From assembly GCA_964633955.1 (NCBI GenBank), contig CAZWIA010000016.1, positions 1 to 22,025 of the forward strand: a DNA stretch of 22,025 nt, given 5' to 3'. Both the position numbers and the translations under genes were made by a program. This DNA comes from JAQBQQ01 sp964633955 (lineage in GTDB: Bacteria; Patescibacteriota; Gracilibacteria; Peribacterales; Peribacteraceae). This document shows, in pieces, positions 1-8,900 of this stretch; positions within the stretch are counted from its first letter, which is position 1; every line of letters begins with the position of its first letter. The notes beneath the pieces are model-generated. The model searched no databases. It was not told the origin of the DNA and saw nothing but the letters and a program-made list of their open reading frames with translations.

Positions 1-91
1 GACCACTGACCACTGACCACTGACCACTGACCACTGACCACTGACCACTGACCACTGACCACTGACCACTGACCACTGACCACTGACCACT
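1..91. repeat. Perfect tandem heptamer array (GACCACT) x13
   Basis: Thirteen uninterrupted identical copies of GACCACT occupy the first 91 bases of the window and run into the stop codon of dnaA. Read on the minus strand, the array begins with the TGA stop itself (TGAGTGG) and continues as TCAGTGG units. The array may extend beyond the window edge. The same unit recurs, degenerate, after truB at 18752-18772. Confidence 0.97.
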
Positions 92-1587
92 CACACAAAC
101 CCCAGCTCCTGCTCCAGCGCCCGGACTTCCCTAAGCAGCTGCGGGTCGCCCTGCATCTTCTGTTCGATCTTCTCACACGCGTTCATGACGGTGGTGTGGT
201 CCCGGCCGCTGAAGATCTCCCCCAGCCGTACGTAGCTGATGCGGAGGTACTTCTTGCCCAGGAACATGGCGATCTGCCGGGGCAGGAGGATCTCCTTCAC
301 GCGGGAGGCGCCGATCATGTCCTGCACGGACACGGAGTAGTACCGGCTGGCGCACTCCATGACCTCCTGGAACGTGGGGAGCTTGCGCTGGTCGGATTGG
401 AAGCCCACGATCTCCTCCTCCACGTACGGATCCTTGTTCAGCTTCCGAAGGATGTCCGCAATGCTCTTCACAGTGGGCATGCGCTGCTCCAGCTCATAGA
501 GGGCCACGGCCTGCATGAGGATCCCCTCCAGCTCCCGCACGTTGCGCGTCACGTGCTCCGCGATGAACTGGAGGATGGCGGGGTCAAAGAAGATCTGGTA
601 CTCCCGGGCCTTCTCCGTGAGGATAGCTAGGCGCGTCTCATAGTCCGGGGCGGACACGTCCGCGATCATCCCGCGTTCGAACCGGCTGATGAGGCGGTCC
701 TCCAGCTGCAGCTCCTGGGGCGGCCGGTCGGCGGAGATGATGATCTGCTTGCGCTCCTCATAGAGCGCATTGAACGTGTGGAAGAACTCCTCCTGCGTAC
801 GCTCCTTGTTGGCCAGAAACTGCACGTCATCAATGATCAAAATGTCCACCTGGCGGTAGCGCTTACGGAGCTGCTCCATCTTCTGATGCTGGATGGCCTC
901 AATCACCTGGTTGGTGAAGTCCTCGGACGTGGTGTAGACCACGGTTGCCCGCGGCTGGTGCTTGAGGATGGCGCAGCCGGTCCCCTGCAGGAGGTGCGTC
1001 TTGCCCAGCCCCACTCCGCCGTAGAGGAAGAGCGGGTTGTACTTCCCGCCCGGCTGATTGCTGACCGCCATGCACGCGGCGTGGGCCAGGCGGCTGCCGG
1101 CACCCACAATGAAGTTGTCCAGCGTGTAGCGCGGGTTGAGGATCTTGCTCACCAGCCCCTCCGCCAGCTTCACCTCCTGCTTGCCGGGCAGCTTGCGCCG
1201 CTTCTGCTCCGGAAAGTGCTCTAAGAGGCGCACGGAGCGGGAGGGGTTATCCTTGAGCGTCCCGTCCACCTTGTACACGATCTGCCGCACATCGGGCAGA
1301 AACTGCTCCGCCACCTCCTGCGTCAGCGCCCGGTAGTGTTCCATGTGCCAGCTGAGGAACATGGGCAGCGGCAGGCCCACGATGAGCGTTCCGTCCTCGT
1401 AGTTCAGGAGCGCGGTCTCCTCAAACCAGGTGATGAACTGCCCGCGCGGCAGGCGCGGCGCAATCGCCTTGAGGATCTTGAGCCAGAGATCCGAGAGCTC
1501 CGTCTCCGTGAGTGCACGGCCCAGGGTAGCCGGCCGGTCCTGGAGCGCCGCGTCAGCCACGGCGGAAGAGGAGACGCAGGATGTCAA
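91..1587 (-). CDS. dnaA: Chromosomal replication initiator protein DnaA
   Basis: DnaA binds DnaA boxes at the origin, opens the duplex and loads the helicase. All four domains are visible in 498 residues: the N-terminal domain I (about 33-100, LWLKILKAI onward), a short linker, the AAA+ core with Walker A GGVGLGKT (190-197), Walker B DILIIDD (248-254), sensor 1 near 282-288 and the arginine-finger box around RLISRFERG (298-306), and the C-terminal helix-turn-helix with the DnaA signature GRDHTTVMNACEKI (461-474). The start is uncertain. The longest frame uses TTG at 1587, overlapping rseP by 35 bp; GTG at 1560 overlaps the rseP TGA and would allow translational coupling. Neither has a Shine-Dalgarno sequence. 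No dnaN or recF follows within the window; the gene ends in the GACCACT array. The product is certain, the start is not. Confidence 0.97.
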   Translation of the reverse strand: MTSCVSSSAVADAALQDRPATLGRALTETELSDLWLKILKAIAPRLPRGQFITWFEETALLNYEDGTLIVGLPLPMFLSWHMEHYRALTQEVAEQFLPDVRQIVYKVDGTLKDNPSRSVRLLEHFPEQKRRKLPGKQEVKLAEGLVSKILNPRYTLDNFIVGAGSRLAHAACMAVSNQPGGKYNPLFLYGGVGLGKTHLLQGTGCAILKHQPRATVVYTTSEDFTNQVIEAIQHQKMEQLRKRYRQVDILIIDDVQFLANKERTQEEFFHTFNALYEERKQIIISADRPPQELQLEDRLISRFERGMIADVSAPDYETRLAILTEKAREYQIFFDPAILQFIAEHVTRNVRELEGILMQAVALYELEQRMPTVKSIADILRKLNKDPYVEEEIVGFQSDQRKLPTFQEVMECASRYYSVSVQDMIGASRVKEILLPRQIAMFLGKKYLRISYVRLGEIFSGRDHTTVMNACEKIEQKMQGDPQLLREVRALEQELGFV

Positions 1588-2674
1588 AGTACGTGATCAC
1601 CGCAATGAGTGCGATCAGGGCAATGAAGCCGATCATATTGGTGGCCAGCTCAAAGCGCCGGTTGGCCGCCCGTCCGCGCACCGCCTCCACCAGCACAAAG
1701 GCCAGCCGCCCGCCGTCCAGGGCCGGGAACGGGAGGATGTTCAAGACAGCCAGGCTGAGGGACAGGAGCGCCACCAGCCGGAGGTACGTCATGAATCCCT
1801 CCTGCACGGAAGCGTACGTGAGCTGGGCGATGCCCACGATCCCCGTGACGCCCTGCGGCACCGTGCCGCTCTGGGCAAGGGAGCCAAAGAGCTGCGCAAT
1901 GCCCAGAACCGTCTGCACCGTCATGATCTTCACCTCTCTGAGCGCCAGGAAGAGCGCCTCCGGGAGCGTGTGTGCGGGCGCGGAGAGGTGGCGCGGAAAT
2001 GGCACCAGCGCCACGCCCGTCTTGCCCTCCCGCACCGTCACCTGGTACGTCCGCTCCTCCGTGAAGCCGGATCCCGTGAGCACCGTGTAGCGGACCTGCT
2101 CCCGCCCCGCCTGCAGGCTGGCAACCTGGGACGGCATGGAGATGGCCTGTCCGTCCACCTGCCAAAGGATGGCGTTGCTAGGCACGCCCGCCTGCGCCGC
2201 GGTTCCATCCGGCTGCACGGCATCAATGAGCACCGCCGGCTCCATGCTGATGTCCCCGCGCTCGGCGGCCGCCAGCATCTCCTCAAACGTCACGTAGGTA
2301 GGGATCCAGCGGCCCGCGGAGAAGCCGATCGTGAAGAGCACGATGGCCAGGAGGAAGTTCATGATCACGCCCGCGGAGAGGATGAGGATGCGAGCCGGAA
2401 TACTGGCCCCGCCGATGCTCCCAGGCGCCGTCACGTCCCGCTCCTCATCCGCGCTCTCCCCCTTGAGCCGCACAAAGCCGCCAAAGGGAATCCAGTTCAG
2501 GGAGAAGCGCGTGCCCCGCCACGTGAAGAGCGTCACCGCGCGCGGCGGCAGGCCAAACCCGAACTCCTCCACCACCACCCCGCACCGCCGCGCGGCCAGG
2601 AAGTGGCCGGCCTCATGCAGGATGACCAGGAAGCTGAGCAGGAAGATGAAGGCGACGATCGAGAGCAGGAGCAT
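1553..2674 (-). CDS. rseP: RIP metalloprotease RseP / site-2 protease (M50B)
   Basis: An intramembrane zinc protease that cleaves transmembrane substrates such as anti-sigma factors or remnant signal peptides. The zinc motif HEAGH lies at 20-24 in the first membrane helix, and the second active-site motif, NILPFPALDGG, lies at 312-322 with the zinc-binding Asp at 320. Between them are a helix around 98-118 and a PDZ-like domain around 140-215. Further hydrophobic helices occupy 295-318 and about 345-365. The length (373 aa) is normal for the one-PDZ form. Start ATG 2674 leaves a 163-bp spacer to comF; TAGGAT lies 9 nt upstream on the same strand and could be a -10 element. The 3' end overlaps the start of dnaA, so the two probably form one transcript. 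An rseP-dnaA pair is not the usual dnaA neighbourhood. The substrate cannot be told from sequence. Confidence 0.95.
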   Translation of the reverse strand: MLLLSIVAFIFLLSFLVILHEAGHFLAARRCGVVVEEFGFGLPPRAVTLFTWRGTRFSLNWIPFGGFVRLKGESADEERDVTAPGSIGGASIPARILILSAGVIMNFLLAIVLFTIGFSAGRWIPTYVTFEEMLAAAERGDISMEPAVLIDAVQPDGTAAQAGVPSNAILWQVDGQAISMPSQVASLQAGREQVRYTVLTGSGFTEERTYQVTVREGKTGVALVPFPRHLSAPAHTLPEALFLALREVKIMTVQTVLGIAQLFGSLAQSGTVPQGVTGIVGIAQLTYASVQEGFMTYLRLVALLSLSLAVLNILPFPALDGGRLAFVLVEAVRGRAANRRFELATNMIGFIALIALIAVITYFDILRLLFRRG

Positions 2675-2713
2675 CGGCCGCCGATCCTACGCGAGTGGTG
2701 GAAAACTCAAAAG

Positions 2714-2722
2714 TTATCCACA
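2714..2722 (+). promoter_or_regulatory. Single consensus DnaA box
   Basis: TTATCCACA, an exact match to the classical DnaA box, lies in the spacer upstream of rseP-dnaA. It could allow DnaA autoregulation of the rseP-dnaA transcript. It is the only perfect copy I found in this spacer, so it does not by itself define an origin. Confidence 0.5.
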
Positions 2723-2794
2723 CCCTTTCCCCTTGCGCGGAGCGGGAGACGGATGGGGAATGACAGACAGGGGAACATTATGAGAAAGAGCATC

Positions 2795-2828
2795 CTGTTA
2801 ACCGGGGGTTTCAACCCCCGGTTAACAG
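2795..2828. terminator. Perfect 16-bp-arm palindrome after comF; possible terminator
   Basis: Arms 2795-2810 and 2813-2828 are perfect reverse complements separated by only 2 nt (TC), with a run of five G in one arm and five C in the other. It begins 10 nt beyond the comF stop codon on the minus strand. The sequence that follows on that strand (CTCTTTCTC) is only weakly T-rich, so it is either a strong hairpin terminator with a poor U-tract or an mRNA-stabilising/boundary element between comF and rseP. Confidence 0.6.
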
Positions 2829-2837
2829 CATTCATCG

Positions 2838-3473
2838 TCATCGCTCCACCGCCAAGACCATCGCTTCAACCCGTTCAGCGCCAGCCGCCCGCAGCGCCGC
2901 GGCACACGCGTCCAGCGTGGCGCCCGTGGTGCACACGTCATCCACCAGGAGCACCCGTCGCGGCGCGGCCTGGACCGATCGGAACGCCTGCCGCACAGCC
3001 AGGAGACGTTCCTCCCTCCCCCGCCCCATCTGGTGCCCGGTGGCTCTGGTTCGCATGAGCAGATTCTGAACAGGTGCGCCGGAAGTATGGGACAGTGCCT
3101 GCGCCAGCAGCTCCGCCTGGTTGAACCCGCGCCAGTAGGCGCGGCTCCAGTGCAGCGGCACCGGCACAATCACCCACCCCGGCCAGAAGAACCCGCGCGC
3201 CTGCTCAGCCATGATGGCGCCCAGCACCGCCTGAAGAGCCGGCACGCGCCGGTACTTGAACGTGTGCAGCGCTCGCCGGAGGACCGGATTCCCGTAGTCC
3301 CGCGCGCCCATCACGCGGTCCACGTGCAAGATGCCGCGTGCACGGAGCGCACCTATATCCAAGATCACCGAACTTCCCGCGAGCAGCCGCCGCTCGGCAT
3401 CCGTCACCCAGACGCCGGGTGTGCCCGTGAGGGAGACGGGCGGGAAGAGGAGATGGATCAGCCGGTTGAGCAT
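2838..3473 (-). CDS. comF: ComF-family phosphoribosyltransferase-like protein
   Basis: ComF proteins are type I phosphoribosyltransferase-fold proteins needed for DNA uptake in several competent bacteria; the exact reaction is unsettled. Family marks are ALHTFKYRR (about 68-76), VIVPVPLHWSRAYWRGFNQA (about 100-119) and the PRPP-loop VLLVDDVCTTGAT (about 173-185). At 211 aa the protein is near normal length, but the N-terminal region lacks the CxxC pairs of the zinc finger found in many ComF proteins, so it may have lost that module. Start ATG 3473 has no Shine-Dalgarno sequence; CACACT lies exactly 6 nt upstream, as expected for a leaderless transcript. A strong palindrome follows the stop. 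No other competence gene is in the window, so a role in DNA uptake is inferred only from family. Confidence 0.88.
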   Translation of the reverse strand: MLNRLIHLLFPPVSLTGTPGVWVTDAERRLLAGSSVILDIGALRARGILHVDRVMGARDYGNPVLRRALHTFKYRRVPALQAVLGAIMAEQARGFFWPGWVIVPVPLHWSRAYWRGFNQAELLAQALSHTSGAPVQNLLMRTRATGHQMGRGREERLLAVRQAFRSVQAAPRRVLLVDDVCTTGATLDACAAALRAAGAERVEAMVLAVER

Positions 3474-3479
3474 GCGGAC

Positions 3480-3485
3480 AGTGTG
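3480..3485 (-). promoter_or_regulatory. Putative -10 of a leaderless comF transcript
   Basis: CACACT read on the minus strand, with 6 nt between it and the comF ATG. No convincing -35 hexamer is seen. It is one of several start-proximal -10-like hexamers in this window. Confidence 0.4.
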
Positions 3486-3517
3486 AACCGCGGGCTGGGA
3501 GCAGAAAGGGGCTCACG

Positions 3518-3563
3518 GGCAAAAGAATCGATCGATACCAAGTTTTTGGCTTCCTCTTTTGCC
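3518..3563. repeat. 9-bp inverted repeat in the comF / GT-C spacer
   Basis: GGCAAAAGA at 3518-3526 and TCTTTTGCC at 3555-3563 are perfect reverse complements; between them lie ATCGATCGAT and a small CCAA/TTGG hairpin. The 242-bp spacer 3474-3715 separates divergent genes and holds no convincing open frame. The element may be a regulatory hairpin or operator; function unknown. Confidence 0.55.
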
Positions 3564-3674
3564 TTAAGGCGTTCTGCGGACGTGTGGAACGAGCCTGGGA
3601 CATGCTGCACGGTCATGCTGCGGCCAGCGTACGGCAAGCAAGTGCCAATACTGCATGGCTACCATTCGTGCGCC

Positions 3675-3702
3675 TGACAACGGCCAATGGCTGTCAAAGG
3701 AG
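3675..3702 (+). promoter_or_regulatory. Hairpin plus Shine-Dalgarno sequence before the GT-C gene
   Basis: TGACA (3675-3679) and TGTCA (3692-3696) enclose a GCC/GGC mini-stem, forming a compact inverted repeat that ends immediately before AAAGGAG (3697-3702), 13 nt from the ATG at 3716. This is one of very few recognisable Shine-Dalgarno sequences in the window, and the adjacent hairpin could influence access to it. Confidence 0.45.
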
Positions 3703-3715
3703 TGTGTCCTAACCT

Positions 3716-5029
3716 ATGCTCGCTCCCGTGGCTGATGCCGCCCTCCTCATTGCCGGAGTTTTCCTATACATCATGCGCGTGGGAGTTGCCCATCCCGCTT
3801 GGGAAATAGCGGTCATGTGCCTCCTGTTCACCTACGTCTTGCTCAGCGTGTACGGCAAGCCCGTACGGCAGTGGTACCGGATCAAACTGACCCTTCTGCT
3901 CCTGCTGTTTGCGTCCACCACGCTCCTGTCCATGGCCAGTGAGATGCGCCTGCGTCTGCAGGGACAGCCCCATACGCACATTCACGATCACCCGTTGCAA
4001 ATTGAGGAAGCGGTCAAAGTTCTCCTCCAGGGCAGAAACCCCTACGCCGCAGACTATCACGGCACGGCTATGGAGCTCTGGTCGCCCTCCAATCCGGCTC
4101 TCACCCACGTCATCTCCCCGCCGTTCAACATCCTCAAATCCGTTCCCTTCTACCTCCTGGGAACACGCGTGCTGGGATGGTACGACGAGCGGATGGTGTA
4201 CTTCCCTCTCCTGGGTCTTGCCATCGTGAGTCTCCTGGCCCTGTTTCGCCAGCCACAGCTGCGGCTCTCCGCAGTGATCGTCTTCGCCTTCAATCCGGAG
4301 TTCACGAGGTTTGTGGTGGAGGGCAGGACGGACGTGGTCTTTCTGTCATTCCTCTTGGCATCACTGGCTTGCCTGCGGTGGCAGTACACGCAGGCAGCAC
4401 TACTGCTCCTGGCGCTCGCAATCACCTCCAAGCACACCGCGTGGTTCATCCTCCCCTTCTTTGCCGCCTACCTGGCAGCCACCGGGTACTTCCGTCAGCG
4501 CGCCCTGCGCAAGGTCCTGCCGTTCTTTGCGCTCACGGGAGCGATCGTGCTGCCGTTTTTCCTGTGGGACACGCAGGCGTTTCTGGATGACATCTACCGC
4601 TACGCGGCCGGCACGCTGCCCACAAGTTATCCGATCAATGGCTTTGGGCTTGGCATGACACTCCATCGTTTGGGAGTCATCCCCAGCATCCAACAACCGT
4701 TCCCTCCGGTCTGGCTACAGCTCATCCTCCTGCCGTGGCTCGGGTGGCTGATGGCGGATACGTACCGCCGGCCGGGCATGGGACGCATGCTGCTCAACTA
4801 CGGCATGTTCCTGTGGTCGTTCTGGTACCTCTCTCGCTTCTTCCATGATAACTACCTGGGCGTCCTGATCACCATCGTGAGCCTGGGAGTCCTGATGACG
4901 TACGAGCAACCCAAGCTCCGCCCGCAGGCGGCCAAGAAGCCAGCCAAGCGGCCTGCGCGCACAACGGTAAAGCGACCATCGGCCATCCGTCCTGAACACT
5001 CCGTCAACATCCGGCGTTCCGGTGCATAG
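3716..5029 (+). CDS. Polytopic membrane glycosyltransferase, GT-C fold (GT87/GT39-like)
   Basis: A 437-residue integral membrane protein with roughly 9-11 hydrophobic helices (for example 8-22, 30-46, 58-74, 160-176, 186-198, 207-232, 241-257, 266-284, 333-347, 360-373, 380-395). Features shared with polyprenol-phosphate-sugar-dependent GT-C enzymes are an extracytoplasmic loop with GRNPYAADY (106-114), EGRTDVVFL (202-210), SKHT (238-241) and RFFHDNY (374-380). These enzymes transfer a sugar from a lipid carrier to lipids, glycans or proteins on the outer face of the membrane. The C-terminal tail after 400 is Lys/Arg/Pro-rich and probably cytoplasmic. The start is supported by AAAGGAG 13 nt upstream. 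The gene stands alone between minus-strand comF and tRNA-Val, so the acceptor cannot be inferred. The fold is likely; the exact CAZy family is not certain. Confidence 0.75.
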   Translation: MLAPVADAALLIAGVFLYIMRVGVAHPAWEIAVMCLLFTYVLLSVYGKPVRQWYRIKLTLLLLLFASTTLLSMASEMRLRLQGQPHTHIHDHPLQIEEAVKVLLQGRNPYAADYHGTAMELWSPSNPALTHVISPPFNILKSVPFYLLGTRVLGWYDERMVYFPLLGLAIVSLLALFRQPQLRLSAVIVFAFNPEFTRFVVEGRTDVVFLSFLLASLACLRWQYTQAALLLLALAITSKHTAWFILPFFAAYLAATGYFRQRALRKVLPFFALTGAIVLPFFLWDTQAFLDDIYRYAAGTLPTSYPINGFGLGMTLHRLGVIPSIQQPFPPVWLQLILLPWLGWLMADTYRRPGMGRMLLNYGMFLWSFWYLSRFFHDNYLGVLITIVSLGVLMTYEQPKLRPQAAKKPAKRPARTTVKRPSAIRPEHSVNIRRSGA

Positions 5030-5070
5030 CACAAAGGCCATGGGCGAGTCCGTAGAAGGCAGACGATTCG

Positions 5071-5086
5071 CCTGCCGTCAGGCAGG
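5071..5086. repeat. Hairpin next to the tRNA-Val 3' end
   Basis: CCTGCC and GGCAGG flank GTCA, a perfect 6-bp stem with a tetraloop, 3 bp beyond the encoded CCA of the minus-strand tRNA-Val. There is no U-tract on either strand; it may be a processing or boundary hairpin. Confidence 0.5.
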
Positions 5087-5088
5087 AA

Positions 5089-5165
5089 TGGTGGGCAATA
5101 CTGGACTTGAACCAGTGACCTCCACAATGTCAATGTGGCGCTCTAGCCAGCTGAGCTAATTGCCC
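5089..5165 (-). tRNA. tRNA-Val (anticodon GAC), CCA encoded
   Basis: The minus strand folds into a full cloverleaf: acceptor GGGCAAT/ATTGCCC, D-stem GCTC/GAGC, anticodon stem CCACA/TGTGG with loop TTGACAT (anticodon GAC, reads GUC/GUU), and T-arm ACTGG-TTCAAGT-CCAGT. The discriminator is A and the CCA end is encoded at 5089-5091. It lies convergent to the GT-C gene. All stems pair perfectly. Confidence 0.97.
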
Positions 5166-5378
5166 CTAGGGTCCATTGTGTTCTCGTAATCGCAGAAGCA
5201 GATACGTGGACAAAGGCAGGCGCAGGGTAGCAATCTGATGCCCAGCCCACAAGCAAGGAACCCAGGGCGCTTTCAACGCCATTGCCGTACTTCGGTAAAT
5301 CTTACCCCTGATGGGCGGGTTTTTTCTGCACCAAACGGTTGCTAAGTAACACCAGACACTATAAGACTAATATCCGCA
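5166..5378. other. Intergenic spacer with a weak terminator-like hairpin
   Basis: No open frame with coding character is seen. Near 5308-5330 a short GC stem (ACCC paired with GGGT) is followed by TTTTTT on the plus strand, resembling a weak intrinsic terminator, although no plus-strand gene ends close by. TATAAG at 5360-5365 might serve as a -10 for the next gene. Confidence 0.35.
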
Positions 5379-5924
5379 ATGATCACCGCTCCGGGAACCG
5401 TGTGGAATCTGCTATACTCTGATGATTTGGCAGACCAAACCGCACTCCCCTCCCCGGCCCCCTCCGCGCCGCTCCTGCAGTGGACCGCGCCCGTGGTCCC
5501 GCACCATGAGCGCTCCGCGCGGTGGTACATGATCGGCGGCGGGCTGGTTCTGGCCGGCGCTGCATGGGGGATCCTGGCCGGCAACTGGTCGTTCAGCCTG
5601 GTGACCCTGCTGCTTGGCGCCACGTTCTACCTGACGCGCAACGCCCCGCCCCTCACGCGCACCATGACCGTCACAGAGCAGGGCTTCTGGCTGAGCGACC
5701 GCTTCACGCCCTGGAGCCGCTGCCGGGATTTCTGGCTGGTCTACACGCCGCAGTACACGGAGCTGCGCATTGATACCCGCAGCCTGTTTGCCGGCGTGGC
5801 CGTCATCCAGACCGGCCCTCTGCCCCCGGCGCAGATCCAAGAGACCCTTCTGCAGTTTCTCCCGGAACGGGAGAACCAGGGCGAGCACCTGGTGGACCGT
5901 CTCCTCCGCACCCTCAAGCTGTGA
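5379..5924 (+). CDS. Small two-helix membrane protein with PH-like cytoplasmic domain
   Basis: I do not recognise a named family. The protein (181 aa from ATG 5379) has a Pro/Ala-rich N-terminus, the segment LLQWTAPVVPHHERSARWY (32-50), two adjacent hydrophobic helices (about 51-67 and 71-86) and a C-terminal region (92-175) whose strand-rich pattern, TMTVTEQGFWLSDRFTPWS onward, suggests a bacterial PH-like fold. This is inference from pattern only. A good extended -10, TGCTATACT, lies at 5410-5418 inside the frame, 8 nt before an in-frame TTG at 5427, so the true start may be 5427 on a leaderless mRNA. The stop codon overlaps the start of the next gene, so the two proteins are probably made together and may interact at the membrane. 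Confidence 0.75.
   Translation: MITAPGTVWNLLYSDDLADQTALPSPAPSAPLLQWTAPVVPHHERSARWYMIGGGLVLAGAAWGILAGNWSFSLVTLLLGATFYLTRNAPPLTRTMTVTEQGFWLSDRFTPWSRCRDFWLVYTPQYTELRIDTRSLFAGVAVIQTGPLPPAQIQETLLQFLPERENQGEHLVDRLLRTLKL
5410..5418 (+). promoter_or_regulatory. Extended -10 element (TGCTATACT)
   Basis: TGCTATACT is a strong extended -10 sequence (TGnTATAAT-like), 8 nt upstream of the in-frame TTG at 5427. It may be the promoter for the 5379-9175 pair and argues for a start later than ATG 5379. There is no good -35, which extended -10 promoters tolerate. Confidence 0.45.
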
Positions 5925-8900
5925 CCATGCTGCCGCACTACACCCGCTTCTGGCAGCAGTTCGCCTCTCCGCTGAGGGAGCGGCGGGAGTTGGCGTTCTC
6001 CACAGGCACTACGCCGCCCGGCGGGCCGGGTAAGCCAGATGACACGGATGACATGCAGAACACGCCCGAGGGCGGCAGAAACCCGAACAATCTCCAGGCG
6101 GGGCAGCCTCTACCCAAGGATGCGGTCGATTACACCAAGTACGATACCCATGAACAGATGGTGCGCGCCGTGAATGCACAAGCCATAACGGATGAACACC
6201 ATGGCAACACTCAGGCTGCGGATGAAATCACACAGAAGGCGATAGACTTGGCCAAACGCCACAACGCCGAACGGGCAGCGGAAACAGCGCGCATCCGTGG
6301 GGAAGAGGAGAAGAAAGAGCAAGAACCAGAGGAAGAGAAAGAGCCTGAGAAGAAGGATCCTACAGAGGAGGAAGGCGATGAAGATGCAACGGAGGATGGC
6401 AAGAAAAAAGAAAGTGGAGCGGGAGAATCCGAGCAGAAGAATGAAGGCAAGGACAAGGCGAAGTTGAAGGATCGCGTGGATGTCTCCACCTGGCGCGCAA
6501 ACCTGGATAAGACACAGAAAGAACTTCAAAAAGTGCGACAGACCATGAAACGGCTGCTCCCCCAGGCTGAAGCCCTCGCCAAGATCTCCGATAACAGCCA
6601 GGAGGCACTGGCCCGTTTCAAGGCAGACCTGCTGGAACTGGAAACGCTGGACCTCAAGCTGGCCGTATGGGGCACGGCTCTACGGTACATCGAGCGCTGG
6701 AAAGGCGGAGAAGTCTCCCCAGCCGAGATAAAACAGGAGATTGAGCAGGCATCCTCCCTGGCCATCCGCGACCAGGATCTGAGGCAAGAATTGCTGGGCA
6801 AATTACAAACAGTGATGGATGAACACGCGCAGACAGCAGGCCAGGATATCCTTCGCGAACCACTGAATGACGATGCAAGAAAAGTGTATGTACAAGCTCT
6901 GCGGGCAGATGAGATCGCGCAGGACATCAGCCACCTCACAACCGCCGTTGGCGGAGAGCTGCGGGAGTTGCAGGAAATCTCTGATGTCATTGCCGAGGAA
7001 TACAAGAACTCCGGATTAGCCAACCAAACGAACAGGTTTGAGTGGGTGGTGAAACGTTACTCCCTCAATGATCTCCTGGTTGGCAGTAAGAATGTCCTAC
7101 AAGCCATTAAAGACAGCTGGAAGCGGAATGACAAACGCCGGCAGGCGGAAGCCAGCCTCATGTTCGGCCGCCTGTTCAACTTCCTGCCAGGAAGCGATGA
7201 AGTGCAGCACATCCTGCGCCAGACCCTGCAGGCGGAGGAGAACAAAGCCAAGAAAGACTTCATGGAATACCTGGAGGCCAACCGCACAACACTGGAGTAC
7301 ATCCTGGGACCGGATGGGAAATCTGGCCTCCTGCAGCAAGTACGCCACAATCCCACGCTCTTCATGGCAACCGTGGAGTACATGGCAAACAAGGGATGGC
7401 TGTACAAATTTGATCAAGATACCGGCACGCTCTTTGACCACTACCAACTGAAGCCCGGCACTACCCTCCCGGCTGGATGGTCTGATGCCGAGAAGGCAAA
7501 CTACTTTGACGATCTGCAGGTTAAATACAGCAAAGGTCGGGATGGTCAGCGCGAGGACGGCAAGCGCCGGGGCAAGGATATCCTCTCCAATACGGATGCC
7601 ATCAAGGCCTTTAATAACCAACTGGGTGAGATGAACTACTGGGGCGCCATCGGTGTAGTGGAGGGCATGTGGGAGAAAGCGAAGAACGGCCAGTCCTCCA
7701 TGCTGGCAACAGTGATGTTCATGCACGAGCTGCGCCAAGACAGTAAGCAGGCAAAGAACTTCCGAAAGTACCTGCCGTACCAGGTGCTGGATAAGACCAG
7801 CTTCGCCATCCAGAGCCTGGCGTACGGTCCCACTCTCCTGAAGTTTGAGAAAGACCAGATCAGTGCGTACCAGGAGAATCCGGAGATCGGTTTCCACAAA
7901 GCCGGTGTGCTTGCAGAGGCGATCGTCATGTTGGAAGAGGAGATTACGGCCGCCCAAGCCAGAGCACGGCGATCGGACTTCTCCAAGAAGCGACCGCTGC
8001 AAGAGGTGGTAGCCATGGCTCTGGCAGGCCAGGTTCTTAAGGCGGAAGACTACGGCTGGGACACGAGCATCAGCATCTTTGATCCCAAGTACCGTGACTA
8101 CCGGAGTGAGTTTGAAAAACAGGCCAACATGGATCCCACCAAAGCCGATGCTACCTACTACAAGCGTCTGGATGGCGGTTCTGAAGCCATCCTCATGAAG
8201 CAGGATTCGCTCCTGAAGATGCTGAGTACCACCAATAGCGGCCAGTTCCAGTATGCGGATATTGCGGAACAGATGCTGGAGCAGATCCTGGACAGAGATG
8301 ATGACTTCAAGATGGAAGACAAGATTTCCCTGCGCTCAGGCACGGCGGAAGCGTACCGGAAATTCAAGCAGGAAGTGGGCGACCGGATGGCAAATGCCTT
8401 CATCATCTCGTTCAATAACACGAACACCGCGGGCTTAGCTAACAGGGCGTTCTCTAAGCACAAGAATCAGTTCATTTTGGCGGAGTTCTTCAACCGCCGC
8501 CTGGTAGACCAACGCGTGCTTCTGAAGATGCTCAACCAGCCAGCCAGCCGGCCCCTGGGCTTGAAGCTGCTCGAGCAGCTAGGATGGAGCCTGGACACCG
8601 TTCGGGATATCTGCGAGCAGTACGAAAACCCAATGGCCCCGGATCTCCGCCCACGTTCAGAGAGAGGGAAGGAAAAACTGGAACCGGATCCCACGGCAAA
8701 GCCGCTGAAGAAGTCGGAAATGACTGGCGCCATCAAGGCGCTCGCGGAGAACGGCGAGCCGTTCTCACGGCAAGCGGTGAATGAAATGGCCCGGGCGCTT
8801 GTAGCAAAACACGAGATGACTGAAGACGAATATAAGACGATCTTTGCCAAAGAAGTACAAGAAGCAGAGGAAGCACAGCGGAAGGCAGATGAAGAGAAAG

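Noticed and set aside
1..91. CRISPR-like array
   Set aside because: Units are 7 bp without spacers; it is a simple tandem repeat.
2675..2837. Replication origin next to dnaA
   Set aside because: Only one perfect DnaA box and no AT-rich unwinding region or box cluster; too little to call an origin.
1430..3058. Long plus-strand open frame opposite rseP and comF
   Set aside because: It is antisense to two well-supported genes, His/Arg/Pro-rich, and a by-product of high GC; no family features.
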